A DNA stretch of 64,000 nt from Nitrosomonas sp. (lineage in GTDB: Bacteria; Pseudomonadota; Gammaproteobacteria; Burkholderiales; Nitrosomonadaceae), in assembly GCA_016710135.1 (NCBI GenBank), contig JADJLM010000002.1, positions 434,001 through 498,000 of the forward strand, read 5' to 3'. Shown here piece after piece: positions 38,077 through 47,328 of this stretch (position 1 is the first letter of the stretch; each line of letters opens with the position of its first letter). The notes beneath the pieces were generated by a model that saw only the letters and a list, made by a program, of their open reading frames with translations, did no database searches and was not told the DNA's origin. Made by a program: the position numbers and the translations under genes.

Positions 38077-38709
38077 ATGAAAAAAAGGGTGTGGGTCATT
38101 ATTCTGATACTGATCGGATTAACTGGTTGCAGTACGATTTATTTCCTTGAGGGCAAAGAATATGAAGGCAGAAGACAATATATCGCTGCGCGTGCTGAGA
38201 TGTATCAACGCTGTATTGAAGGCACGATATCCCTTAGCCCTCCACCGATACAACGAAAATTGATCGCATTGATTCCTTCACAGGAAGCGATTTTCAGAAC
38301 CCATTTCGATAACATCAAGGAATCTAACCCCAATTTTCCCGTTACGATGGAAGATTTGCGACAAGACCCTATTTATTTTGGGATGAATGAGAATTATCGG
38401 TTAGTGGTTGAGTTGATCAAAAAACGAAATCTCTATCAAGATTTACAAATTGAGGAATATGAAACGCTAACAGTACCCGAAGTCGATGAAGAAAGTGATG
38501 TGTTCTATATTGCCTTACCCAAAGATACCAAGCACCGAGATATGTATTATCTGAATACTGAAAAAAGGGGTAAGCTACGCGTGGATTATGGTCCGATGGA
38601 TCCTGATTGTGAGACAGCGCGCGCACCGTTCTTAGCATTGATTCCTTGTGAGCAATTTCGTGATCAGTTACTGACTGCCATTGAGACACTCGCGAAACAA
38701 TCACCTTAA
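38077..38709 (+). CDS. Putative lipoprotein of unknown function
   Basis: A 210-residue lipoprotein: MKKRVWVIILILIGLTGC is a clean lipoprotein signal with lipobox LTGC, placed 7 bases after an AAGGTGA site. The mature part is charged, with several Pro (LSPPPIQRKLIALIPS) and an acidic centre (VPEVDEESDVFYI). I recognise no domain. It follows the Nudix-ThiE gene by 13 bases and is probably the last gene of that operon. Confidence 0.8.
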   Translation: MKKRVWVIILILIGLTGCSTIYFLEGKEYEGRRQYIAARAEMYQRCIEGTISLSPPPIQRKLIALIPSQEAIFRTHFDNIKESNPNFPVTMEDLRQDPIYFGMNENYRLVVELIKKRNLYQDLQIEEYETLTVPEVDEESDVFYIALPKDTKHRDMYYLNTEKRGKLRVDYGPMDPDCETARAPFLALIPCEQFRDQLLTAIETLAKQSP

Positions 38710-38884
38710 TCTTGGTTAGGCTGGGATTCTTCTCAGCATTGCGTCACTCGCATAACCGCAGTCACTAACAGTCGTGTTATTTAAGCAGTTGTGGTAACAC
38801 TCGGTAAGCGATGCTCAGTTCAATATTTGGCTTATCGTATTACTTCAAATAATAAATTCAATGGTCTAGAAGATAAATCGAACG

Positions 38885-40174
38885 ATGTCCAAATTAATCC
38901 AAGCACCGGTACACCGACACGAAATTTTTGCTTGGGCACTATTTGATTTTGCCAATTCTGGTTATACCACCGTTGTATTAACCGCGATATTCAATGCTTA
39001 TTTCGTTGGTGTGATTGCACAAGCTTATTCTTCTGGAACTGCGACGCTGTGGTGGACCATTACTACAGCAATTGCCAATGGTGTTGTTTTATTGACCGCC
39101 CCCATTATCGGGGCGATCGCAGACGATCGTGCTTGGAAAAAACGCTTTCTAATGATTTCCGCAAGCGGCTGTGTAGGCTTTACTGCCTTGCTGGCAACCG
39201 CAGGTCCCGGTGATGTAAGTTATGCAATGGCTTTAGTGATATTGGCAAGTATTTGTTTTTTTACGGGCGAGAATCTTATTGCGGCCTTTCTTCCGGAAAT
39301 TGCAACACCAGATAAAATGGGTCGAATTTCAGCGTTTGGATGGACAATTGGTTATCTCGGTGGCTTACTGACTTTGGTGTTGTGTCTATGGGTTACCTTA
39401 AACGCTGCGGCGCAGGGGGCAGAAATGGCCGATGCCGTGCCACTGACATTGCTGATTGTGGCAGCAATGTTCGTCGTGGGAAGCTTACCTACTTTCATCT
39501 GGTTACGCGAACGTGTCCAACCTTGTGAGCGAGCCGCTATCAATTATTACTCGATTGCTTACCAACGCCTACACACGACATGGCAGCACGCGCGTTTTCA
39601 TCGGGATTTATTTCAATTTCTCATTGCCTTGACAATTTATACCTGTGGAATTAACACGGTCATCGTGCTGGCCGCTGTTTATGCGCAAGAAGTGATGGGT
39701 TTTACGACAGAAGATAATATCCAACTCATTTTAATCGTTAATATCAGTGCTGCGCTGGGTGCATTTGTCTTTGGGCAAATTCAGGATCGACTTGGTTCGT
39801 TGCGAACGTTATCGATGACCCTAGTTATCTGGATCTGCGCATTGTTGCTAGCCTATTTTACACATGACCGAATGATGTTCTGGGTAGTTGCCAATTTAGT
39901 GGGTATTGCATTAGGATCAAGCCAAAGTGCTGGGCGTGCCATTATTGGATTATTTTCTCCTCCTGCAAGAGCAGGGGAATATTTTGGTTTATGGGGATTA
40001 GCAACTAAACTGGCAGCAGTGATTGGCCCATTGTGCTATGGGTTGATCACCTATGTTACGCAGGGAGATCATCGCACGGCGTTATTGGTGACAACATGTT
40101 TTTTTATAGCTGGATTACTATCCTTGATCGGTATCGACGAGAAGCGCGGTAGGGGTGCAGCAATTCAAGACTGA
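38885..40174 (+). CDS. MFS transporter, UMF1 (Atg22-like) family
   Basis: A 429-residue protein with about 12 hydrophobic helices. The start IFAWALFDFANSGYTTVVLTAIFNAYF is the UMF1 family signature (residues about 10-35, here given only in part by recognition). The motif between helices 2 and 3 is APIIGAIADDRAWKKR. The C-terminal half has SQSAGRAIIGLFSPPARAGEYFGLWG, also typical. UMF1 members are secondary transporters with unproven substrates, possibly amino acids. It is a single-gene unit. Confidence 0.88.
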   Translation: MSKLIQAPVHRHEIFAWALFDFANSGYTTVVLTAIFNAYFVGVIAQAYSSGTATLWWTITTAIANGVVLLTAPIIGAIADDRAWKKRFLMISASGCVGFTALLATAGPGDVSYAMALVILASICFFTGENLIAAFLPEIATPDKMGRISAFGWTIGYLGGLLTLVLCLWVTLNAAAQGAEMADAVPLTLLIVAAMFVVGSLPTFIWLRERVQPCERAAINYYSIAYQRLHTTWQHARFHRDLFQFLIALTIYTCGINTVIVLAAVYAQEVMGFTTEDNIQLILIVNISAALGAFVFGQIQDRLGSLRTLSMTLVIWICALLLAYFTHDRMMFWVVANLVGIALGSSQSAGRAIIGLFSPPARAGEYFGLWGLATKLAAVIGPLCYGLITYVTQGDHRTALLVTTCFFIAGLLSLIGIDEKRGRGAAIQD

Positions 40175-40248
40175 TCTACACAAATCTTGATTTTATGTGA
40201 TCGTTACGTTAAGGTTTTCCTAAGATAATTTAATGATGGTGGGTGCGG

Positions 40249-40737
40249 ATGGATCAAATCGTTGTACCTCAAGCGACATGGATGCGTGTCGCTATCGATG
40301 ATGCTAAACGCTTCATGGGGTTGACGGAAGGAGGTCCATTTGGGGCGTGTATTGTAAAGAATAACGAAGTGATTGCCGTGGCGCATAGCACTGTGTTACG
40401 TGAGCATGATCCGACCTGCCATGCAGAAATTAATGCGATTCGTCAAGCTGCGCGAGCGCTTAATCAATATCATCTCAATGATTGCGTAATCTACTCCACG
40501 ACTGAGCCCTGTCCTATGTGTTTCAGCGCCATTCATTGGGCCAGAATTCATACGATCGTGTTTGGAACGCGTATCGCTGATGTCAAAATACTAGGATTCA
40601 ATGAGCTCGATTTGAGCAATGAATACATGAAATGCGAAGGCCATAGTCAAATTGAGATCGTGAGTGATTTTTTACGTGATGAGTGCGAACAAGTCCTCAG
40701 TGCATGGCAGAAAATTAGTCAGGGTATTGCTTATTGA
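40249..40737 (+). CDS. Nucleoside deaminase (guanine-deaminase-like)
   Basis: A 162-residue zinc deaminase of the cytidine deaminase-like fold, closer to bacterial guanine deaminases than to TadA. HAEINAIRQAARAL carries the catalytic Glu and EPCPMCFSAIHWARI the two zinc cysteines. The GFNELDLSNEYMK segment fits the GuaD-type C-terminus. The substrate (guanine, or another purine base) is inferred, not shown. The ATG at 40249 is preferred over GTG at 40243. It is followed at once by the IS relic. Confidence 0.85.
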   Translation: MDQIVVPQATWMRVAIDDAKRFMGLTEGGPFGACIVKNNEVIAVAHSTVLREHDPTCHAEINAIRQAARALNQYHLNDCVIYSTTEPCPMCFSAIHWARIHTIVFGTRIADVKILGFNELDLSNEYMKCEGHSQIEIVSDFLRDECEQVLSAWQKISQGIAY

Positions 40738-40740
40738 TAC

Positions 40741-41065
40741 GCGGATTCAATTTCGAAGTGCAACACCTAACGGTGATCTGGTGTATTAGTTCCGATCTGA
40801 TCTGACACATCACTTGCAAAGTGAGAGTTACCGGTTTTGATAAAGGTATCAAATCTTAATCAAAACAAAAGAGGTAACTGATGTGTCAACACTTTTCTGG
40901 GCACAAAGTTAAGCGGCATTTAGCTGCAACTCGAAGTCAACGGGCGATATGTATCCATTAGCTGAATGCAATCGCTCCCGGTTGTAAAACACTTCGATAT
41001 ATTCAAACACAGCCTGCTTGGCTATAAACTTCCTTAAAAAAGTTGCACTTCAAAGTTGAATCCGC
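40741..41065. mobile_element. IS relic with terminal inverted repeats (IS30-like), interior replaced
   Basis: A 24-bp end at 40741-40764 (GCGGATTCAATTTCGAAGTG then CAAC) is repeated inverted at 41042-41065 with only two mismatches. Inside the left end there is a leader ending in GAGGTAACTGATG, where a transposase would start, but the frame is replaced by a piece of another IS. I interpret it as an IS30-type element gutted by insertion and deletion, leaving a 325-bp unit. The family name is tentative because no transposase of that type remains. Confidence 0.7.
40909..41037 (-). pseudogene. IS3-family transposase OrfB, C-terminal fragment
   Basis: On the minus strand this encodes the last 40 or so residues of an IS3-family transposase (FIAKQAVFEYIEVFYNRERL, then HSANGYISPVDFELQLNAA and stop). 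This is the characteristic C-terminus after the DDE catalytic Glu. A probable IS3 end (TGTCAACACTTTTCTGGGC) lies just beyond the stop at 40884. All the upstream part of the transposase is missing, so it is inactive. Confidence 0.85.
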
Positions 41066-41067
41066 CC

Positions 41068-42212
41068 GATAAAAAAGAATCAGAAAGCGGTGATAGTATC
41101 AAAGCCTTCATGGATGAAATTGGGGCTGCACGCTGTGTTTATATTTTTGCTAACTCCCCACTTATTTTGAATCGTCGTATACGCTGTATGAGCTGATTAC
41201 GATCCATAAATGGACAGTGCTCGATAAGCGTTTTGTTTTCCCGATTCGTGTGACAGAGCAGGTAACCACTTATTCATGGACCGCAATGAAACAATATTGG
41301 GAAAACTAGGAGGCGATTCGCAATGAATTGGCACATTTGCTCGGCCTTGCGAATCATGATCACGAAACGGCTCGGTACTGGATTGACTGCGGGACGTTTG
41401 CAATTACCAACACTATTTTATTTGGACTAATGAGATCTTTATGCTGACCTGACGGTCAAAGAAGCGACACAACGTTTCCGCTGGATTGTGCTGGGTACGT
41501 TTACTATGGGTTCACCGGAAAACGAAGCGGAAAGAGAAGAAGATGAGGCACAGCATTTTGTTACCTTGACACAGGGATTCTGGCTTGCCGATAGTGCTTG
41601 TACCCAAGCGCTATGGTTAGCGGTGATGAAGAATAATCCATCTCGTTTCGTAGGTGAACACGGTAATCCAGTAGAACAAGTTAGTTGGGATAATGTGCAG
41701 CAATTTATCCAAGCCATCGATACGCAGATTCCAGACTTACAAGCACACTTGCCGACCGAAGCGGAGTGGGAGTATACCTATCGCGCAGGTTCCACTACCC
41801 TGTTTTCATTTGACGAGACCATTACGCCCGAGCAAGTGAATTATCATGGCAATTATCCTTATACTGCTGCCTTGACAGGGATTTATCGTGAAAGAACCGT
41901 ACCGGTTAAATCATTGCCACCTAATCCTTGGGGTCTGTACGAAATGCACGGCAATGTCTGGGAATGGTGTGCGGATCGGTACACCGCTTGTCCTTCATTT
42001 GCAGTGGTCGATCAATCAGGGTCAATTACTAAAGAATATCGTTCATTGCGTGGTGGATCGTGAGTCAGCCATGCTAGTTTAGATCTGCTTTTCGTGATGG
42101 AGATGAAATTGATTTAAACGATGGTGTTATTGGCTTCCGGCTTTCCCTTGGTCGAAGTCGAGTGCCAGTTATAGGTGCCAGTAGGCAGCAGTCAGCAAAG
42201 TGGGTTAAATAG
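41068..42212 (+). pseudogene. TIR - SUMF1 (formylglycine-generating-like) protein, heavily decayed
   Basis: The sequence starts inside a TIR domain (GDSIKAFMDEIGAARCVYIF), jumps frame, then reads SSYTLYELITIHKWTVLDKR and stops at a TAG. It continues with ARYWIDC and similar linker pieces, then a SUMF1/FGE-sulfatase domain (the largest open piece, 41488-42063): FTMGSPENEAEREEDEAQH, HLPTEAEWEYTYRAGS, PNPWGLYEMHGNVWEWCADR and RGGS. A TGA replaces the Trp expected after RGGS, another frame change follows, and the last strand reads GVIGFRLSLGR. The N-terminus is cut off by the IS relic. Multiple independent lesions make this a true pseudogene. Confidence 0.85.
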
Positions 42213-42292
42213 ACTGGCGCATTTGACAGCGTGTTCTATAGCCGGTAGATTCGAACTCAAACGGTTGATGTCATCTTAAGGGAATAACTACG

Positions 42293-43135
42293 ATGTCAGG
42301 TATTTTTATCAGTTATCGACGCCATGATAGCCAAAGCGCAGCCGGTAGGTTGGCTGATTTTTTAGAGCGCAGTTTTGGGGCGGATCAAATTTTTCGCGAT
42401 GTGGAAACGATCGAACCTGGGGTCGATTTTGTGCAAGCGATCGAGAAAGCAATTGCCTCTTGCCAAGTGATGCTGGTGGTGATTGGGCCGCGTTGGCTCA
42501 CGATTACCGATCAGCAGGGTAATCGTCGTTTGGATAAAGCCGATGATTGGATTCGCATTGAAACCAAGCTGGCATTGCAACGCAATATTCGCGTGATTCC
42601 GGTGTTGGTGGAAAATGCGCAACCCCCGACCATGGATGAATTGCCTGATGAAATCAAGCCGTTGGCGCGCCGTGAAGCGCATGAACTCAGCGATAAACGC
42701 TGGGATTACGATGTGCAGTGCTTGATCGATGCGCTGGAAAAGGTTCCTGGCATTCGCCGCAAAGTACAAACGACGACTTCTTCCCAGAACGCGCCGGTGC
42801 AACCGGTTACCGCCCGTTTGACGACGAAATTGGGCAAAGTGTTGGCTTGGATTGGTGGGATTTTCGTGGCGCTGATTATGATCGGCTTATTTTTGGAAGA
42901 TACCACGATATCAGTCACACCACCGCCATCGCTACCGCTTACGCCGGTCGCACCGCAACCGTTAATGCAAGGTTTACCTTCAGGTTCGCCAACTTCGACG
43001 TGTGGGTGCTGGGGCTATGTGGAAGTGGGTGCAACACGCCCCAATGCGCAGTGCGCTTCCGGCATCGATGCCGTGGTGATGTGTCAAGGTGCATGTGCCG
43101 GTGGTGGCGCGCCTTGGCAATCGTTGTGCCAATAA
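42293..43135 (+). CDS. TIR-domain transmembrane protein with Cys-rich tail
   Basis: A 280-residue protein. Residues 1-150 are a TIR_2-type domain: GIFISYRRHDSQSAAGRLADFL at the start (bases of the first strand and helix), IFRDVETIEPGVDF, VMLVVIGPRWL, and DWIRIETKLAL, where the Glu is at the position of the catalytic NADase Glu in related TIR proteins. A transmembrane helix follows (IGGIFVALIMIGLFL, about residues 185-203), then a Pro-rich linker. A final 45 residues hold six cysteines (TCGCWGY, QCASG, MCQGACAGG, LCQ). TIR domains act as NAD-consuming enzymes or as adaptors. Here a membrane position and a probably extracytoplasmic tail suggest sensing. The function is not known. Confidence 0.85.
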   Translation: MSGIFISYRRHDSQSAAGRLADFLERSFGADQIFRDVETIEPGVDFVQAIEKAIASCQVMLVVIGPRWLTITDQQGNRRLDKADDWIRIETKLALQRNIRVIPVLVENAQPPTMDELPDEIKPLARREAHELSDKRWDYDVQCLIDALEKVPGIRRKVQTTTSSQNAPVQPVTARLTTKLGKVLAWIGGIFVALIMIGLFLEDTTISVTPPPSLPLTPVAPQPLMQGLPSGSPTSTCGCWGYVEVGATRPNAQCASGIDAVVMCQGACAGGGAPWQSLCQ

Positions 43136-43313
43136 GTGCCGTTAAAAGGTGCTACTACGCTTTTTTGATCGTGCTGAAGCTGAATAGCCTTACCAAAAGT
43201 CATTTTATTTCAGCCTTCTAGCGCAATATTTTTTAGTAGTATTATCTCCTATGATTGATTTTAGAGAGTGTCGTACTGCAGCGTTAGTGTTGTGGCGGCC
43301 GTAGGAGTGTGAT

Positions 43314-44174
43314 ATGGACAAGAGTGCATTACTCAGCGCGTTGGCGGCTGAAATTGAGCAAGGGAAAATGATTTTTCCAACTTCCACCAATGCAGCGATC
43401 AATATCAAAAAAATGCTGGATGATCCCGATTGTGAGCTGGATAAGGTAACCCGCCTGATACAAGCTGAACCGCTGCTAGCCACCAAAGTGGTGGCCGTGG
43501 CCAACTCGGTGGCGTTTAACCGTTCTGGTAAGCGTATTACCGATGTGCGTTCAGCGATTAGCTTGCTGGGTTTTAACATGGTGCGCAATTTGGCAACGGC
43601 GATTTTGACACGACAGCTTGCCGGTAAAGCCGCCAATAATGAGATCGTTACTCAGTTATGGAAGCATTCGGCGTATGTGGCGTCGTTGGCGCAAGTGATT
43701 GCACGTCGTGTCACCAAGCAAAACCCTGATACGGCGATGTTTGCCGGTATGATTCATGAAATCAGTTGGTTTTATTTGCTGTCGCGTGAGAAAGATTTCC
43801 CAGGGTTAACGGAAGGCGATTTTGCCAGCTCTTGGGTCAGCGATGAAGACCTGGATGATGAAACCGAGATCGAATGTGAAATCAAAATTGGTACTGCGAT
43901 CCTCAAAGCGCTTGCCGTGCCAGCACCCGTCATCGAGGGTATTACTTGCTTATGGGAAGGGTATTTAGCCTATCCGCCGACGACGCTCGGTGATACCCTG
44001 CTGTTTGCCGATCAGTTATCTCCGATACGCTCACCGTTTGTGCTACCGTCTGATCAAACGGGTGATGATATCAAAGCCAGTATGGATACCTTGACCGATC
44101 AAGAAACATTAAGCGAGATCTTGAAGGACTCGGAAGCGGAAATTAAGTCGCTTACCGAAGCATTAGGGGCCTAG
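43314..44174 (+). CDS. HDOD-domain protein
   Basis: A 286-residue protein of the HDOD family, a helical relative of HD phosphohydrolases without the catalytic HD pair. Recognisable parts are LIQAEPLLATKVVAVANSV, the region with DVRSAISLLGFNMVRNLATAI and LWKHSAYVASLAQVIARR. The MFAGMIHEISWFYLL segment is typical. HDOD proteins are usually signalling scaffolds. No partner domain or two-component gene is adjacent. Base composition here is visibly higher in GC than around 20-30 kb. Confidence 0.9.
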   Translation: MDKSALLSALAAEIEQGKMIFPTSTNAAINIKKMLDDPDCELDKVTRLIQAEPLLATKVVAVANSVAFNRSGKRITDVRSAISLLGFNMVRNLATAILTRQLAGKAANNEIVTQLWKHSAYVASLAQVIARRVTKQNPDTAMFAGMIHEISWFYLLSREKDFPGLTEGDFASSWVSDEDLDDETEIECEIKIGTAILKALAVPAPVIEGITCLWEGYLAYPPTTLGDTLLFADQLSPIRSPFVLPSDQTGDDIKASMDTLTDQETLSEILKDSEAEIKSLTEALGA

Positions 44175-44224
44175 CTTATATTACAACACCCTGAGCGCTG
44201 GATTTTGCAACTTTAACCAGCGCT

Positions 44225-44681
44225 TCAGCCTGCAATATCTCTCAATTTCTTCAGTGATAAGTTTTTGGAATGAAAGGTGTCGCGTAGCAGCCGCAATCCA
44301 AACAGCAAAAACTGCAATCCAATGACAGCAATGACGGCGGCAGTTATCCAAGGGCCGATTTGATCGACGATGGTGGCGAGCAACTGCCCACGGACTGCCG
44401 GGCAGTGGTTGCTTCATCATGATATTCACTGCAACATAGCACGCGAGTAAGCCAAAACAGCCAATTAAGCTGCCAGTAATGCGTGGATGCAGCAGATAGC
44501 CTGCGCTGAAGGGATTGCGGATCGAGCTTCGCCTGGCAAGCATCAGTAACAGCACAAAGAGTAGCATCTCTGCAACAATCACGGTAGCATCTGGCTCGAA
44601 TGCAATTTGTAGCACTGTAGGGTAATACGCCAAGTAAACATAAGACAGAAATGCATTGAGAAGCACACCAATGAAGCTCAT
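44225..44681 (-). pseudogene. Small multi-pass membrane protein with one-base frameshift
   Basis: MSFIGVLLNAFLSYVYLAYY opens a membrane protein that loses its character after PLPGSPW. In a neighbouring frame the membrane pattern resumes as QLLATIVDQIGPWITAAVIA and then GLQFLLFGLRLLRDTFHS, ending at 44225. Removing one G from a G3 run (plus-strand CCC at 44387-44389) gives a continuous 151-residue protein with about four or five helices. I do not recognise the family. It is divergent from aroG, with about 330 bp between. Confidence 0.7.
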
Positions 44682-45012
44682 AACACACCTCCTGATAGGA
44701 ATGGATTGTTAGCACGCCGTGCCTTCACCGCATCGATTGCGATGATTGAGGTTGTTTGATAACCCCGTTACCACCGGATCGAGGGTAGTTTGATGCTAGC
44801 AAAATTTCCAACCCGAGCATGTGACAAAAAACATATGAATTCAGCGACAAATCATCTTCAAGTTGCCAACCTTTGAAGAAGTATGAAGCGTTATCTCATT
44901 GACGCAGCAGATTAGTCTTAAGTCCGACAGACTCCTAGGTTAAAATAGGCCTTTTTTCTCATTGATCAACCGCTGGTTTTTTTAACCGGTTCGTTTAAAC
45001 AAAGGAAACGCC
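44682..45012. other. Divergent intergenic region
   Basis: About 330 bp hold the promoters of the membrane gene (minus) and of the DAHP synthase (plus). An AAAGGAAACGCC ribosome-binding region precedes 45013. A short inverted CCTA/TAGG with a T6 run near 44935-44960 is too weak to call an attenuator. I see no further gene. Confidence 0.45.
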
Positions 45013-46074
45013 ATGAAATACCAGACCGATGATTTACGCATTGTCGGCGTGCATGAATTGACACCACCCGTGGAACTGCACCGGGAATATCCCCTAACGG
45101 AGGTCGCGACCGAAACCGTTTATGCAACACGGCAAGAAATCCATCAGGTTTTGCATGGCCACGATGATCGTTTGCTGGTAATTACAGGGCCCTGCTCGAT
45201 TCATGATGTAGATGCGGCGCTCGAATACGCAGCGCGCTTGAAACACCAGCGTGAGAAATTCAAGCAGCAATTACTGATCGTAATGCGCGTTTACTTTGAA
45301 AAACCGCGCACCACCATCGGGTGGAAAGGGTTGATCAATGATCCAGATTTGGACAACAGCTTTCATATCAATAAAGGGTTGCGCATGGCGCGGCACTTAT
45401 TACTCGGTTTGAACCGCATGGGAATTCCATCTGCCACCGAATACCTGGATTTGATCACTCCGCAGTATTTATCGGATTTGATTGCCTGGGCAGCGATTGG
45501 TGCGCGCACGACTGAGAGCCAAGGACATCGTGAGCTGGCTTCCGGAGTTTCCTGTCCGATCGGATTCAAGAATGGTACCTATGGCAATTTGAATATCGCT
45601 ATCGATGCGATTGCAGCCGCATCGCGTCCGCACCATTTTTTGTCGGTGACCAAAGAAGGCACCACAGCCATTTTCGCGACCAAGGGCAACGAGGATTGCC
45701 ACATCATTTTACGAGGCGGTCGTAAGCCGAATTATGATGCTGAGAGTGTGGCTTCCGCCGTCGAAGAGTTGCAGAAAGCAAAGTTACCGGCGCGTTTGAT
45801 GGTCGATTTTAGCCATGCCAATAGTCACAAAGATTATCGGCGCCAAGTGGAAGTCGCCGAGAGCGTTTCCCAGCAAATTGCCGAAGGTTCCCACGCGATT
45901 TTTGGTGCCATGATCGAAAGTCATTTGGTCGAAGGAAACCAGAAAACAGGGGGTAAACCGCGCGAGCAATTGGTGTATGGCCAGAGTATTACCGATGCGT
46001 GCATCAATTTTGAAACTACCGAGCAAGTATTGCAACAGTTAGCGCACGCAGTGGATAAACGCCGCAACCACTGA
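45013..46074 (+). CDS. aroG: 3-deoxy-7-phosphoheptulonate (DAHP) synthase, class I
   Basis: A 353-residue type-I DAHP synthase, condensing PEP and erythrose-4-phosphate at the entry to the shikimate pathway. Conserved parts include LLVITGPCSIHD, MRVYFEKPRTTIGWKGLINDP (shortened here), IGARTTESQGHRELASGVSCPIGFKNGT and MVDFSHANSHKDY. The metal-site Cys is in GPCSIHD and the His in SHANS. Feedback type (Phe, Tyr or Trp) cannot be told with certainty. The symbol aroG follows the closest overall resemblance. The frame is intact. Confidence 0.92.
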   Translation: MKYQTDDLRIVGVHELTPPVELHREYPLTEVATETVYATRQEIHQVLHGHDDRLLVITGPCSIHDVDAALEYAARLKHQREKFKQQLLIVMRVYFEKPRTTIGWKGLINDPDLDNSFHINKGLRMARHLLLGLNRMGIPSATEYLDLITPQYLSDLIAWAAIGARTTESQGHRELASGVSCPIGFKNGTYGNLNIAIDAIAAASRPHHFLSVTKEGTTAIFATKGNEDCHIILRGGRKPNYDAESVASAVEELQKAKLPARLMVDFSHANSHKDYRRQVEVAESVSQQIAEGSHAIFGAMIESHLVEGNQKTGGKPREQLVYGQSITDACINFETTEQVLQQLAHAVDKRRNH

Positions 46075-46075
46075 T

Positions 46076-47328
46076 TTATTGTTTAAGGGCGAGCCCGGCG
46101 TGTAATGAAGCGCGATAAGCGCTCATTGCAGGGAGGATTGCCAATAGCAATGCACCAACGATTATGATACCGAGCACCATGAGTGCAGCAGGGTTGAGTG
46201 TGAATGGTGTGATGAATAAACCGTAATTTTCAGCCAGAATTGTTTGCGCGAATTGCGTGGTAACCCTTAAGGCAATGAGGGCAAGCGTTATACCGCTGAG
46301 CGTGATCAACAGCGCTTCCAGTTCGATCATCCAAAACACGAACGCAGGTCTTGCGCCAATAGCGCGTAGCACAGCAATTTCGCGTTGTCGTTCTCGGATC
46401 GATGATAGCAATAGCGTACTCAAACCTAGCAATGATGAAAGTAGTACCAGCGCAGCAATAAGTTGCAGGGTATTTTCCATGGCGCGAGTGATTTGCCATA
46501 ATTCGGTGAGTGTGATGCCTGGCAAGATGGCCATGAGCGGTTCTTTGCGATAATCGTTGATCTGTCGTTGCACTTGAAACGTGGCCATTTTGGTTTGGAG
46601 GCCTACGAAAATGGCGGTGATTGTTTTAGGGGTGAGCGATCGAGCATCGATATCGGTATTCAATAAGCTTTGACTGGGGAGCTTAACGCCATCGCGCCAA
46701 TTTAAATGGATCGCTTCCATGCCTTCCAGATTGATATATAAGGCGTGATCGATGGTTGTGCCCGTCGGGTTCAGAATTCCGACGATATTAAAAGCGCGTT
46801 CATCGTGCAGACTGAACTGGGTTTGCCCGATGCCATGCGCTAAATAAATCGAATCATCGAGGCGATAACCGAGTTTTTTTGCAACCTGTACCCAAAACTA
46901 CATCGAATCGGTGAGTAAGCGTATGACCTGCAGCAAATGTCAGCAGTTGTTGCTCGCCATAGCGATAGTGGGTAAAGAAATCGCCCGCAGTGCCTACCAC
47001 GCGATAGCCGCGATGAGAATCACCCAAAGAAATGGGAATGGCCCAGGCAAGCTTTTGATCTGCAAGCAGCGCTTGATAGCTGGCCCAGGAAATATTGTTG
47101 GTGGCATGGCCAATATGGAACACCGAATAAAGCAATAGATTGAGTTGGCCGGTGCGGGCGCCTACGATCAAATCGACACCGGAGACGGTATTACTAAAGC
47201 TTTCTGGCTTCAGAACGGATATGTTCAATACCGAGCAGTACAAACGTGCTGATGGTGACGGACAGTATCGTCAATAATACTGAAAATTTACGATAAAGCA
47301 GGCTATACCCCGCAACTTTAAGAAACAT
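46076..47328 (-). pseudogene. ABC transporter permease (FtsX/MacB type) with two frameshifts
   Basis: The gene starts with MFLKVAGYSLLYRKFSVLLT at 47328 and runs out of frame after HIRSEARK. It continues as FSNTVSGVDLIVGARTGQLN in a second frame to GTGCKK, then as LGYRLDDSIYLAHGIGQTQF in a third frame to the FtsX-domain end (LLSSLLGLSTLLLSSIRERQ, ILPAMSAYRASLHAGLALKQ). One extra A in the run near 47201 and one extra base in the T7 run (46874-46880) account for both. The corrected protein is 416 residues. It overlaps the ATPase gene by 11 bases, so both belong to one operon. Confidence 0.85.

Noticed and set aside
42718..43221. Second open frame overlapping the end of the TIR gene
   Set aside because: It is a shifted-frame shadow of the TIR-TM coding region with no start signal or domain.
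44930..44965. Attenuator before the DAHP synthase gene
   Set aside because: The stem is only four base pairs and there is no leader peptide rich in aromatic codons.
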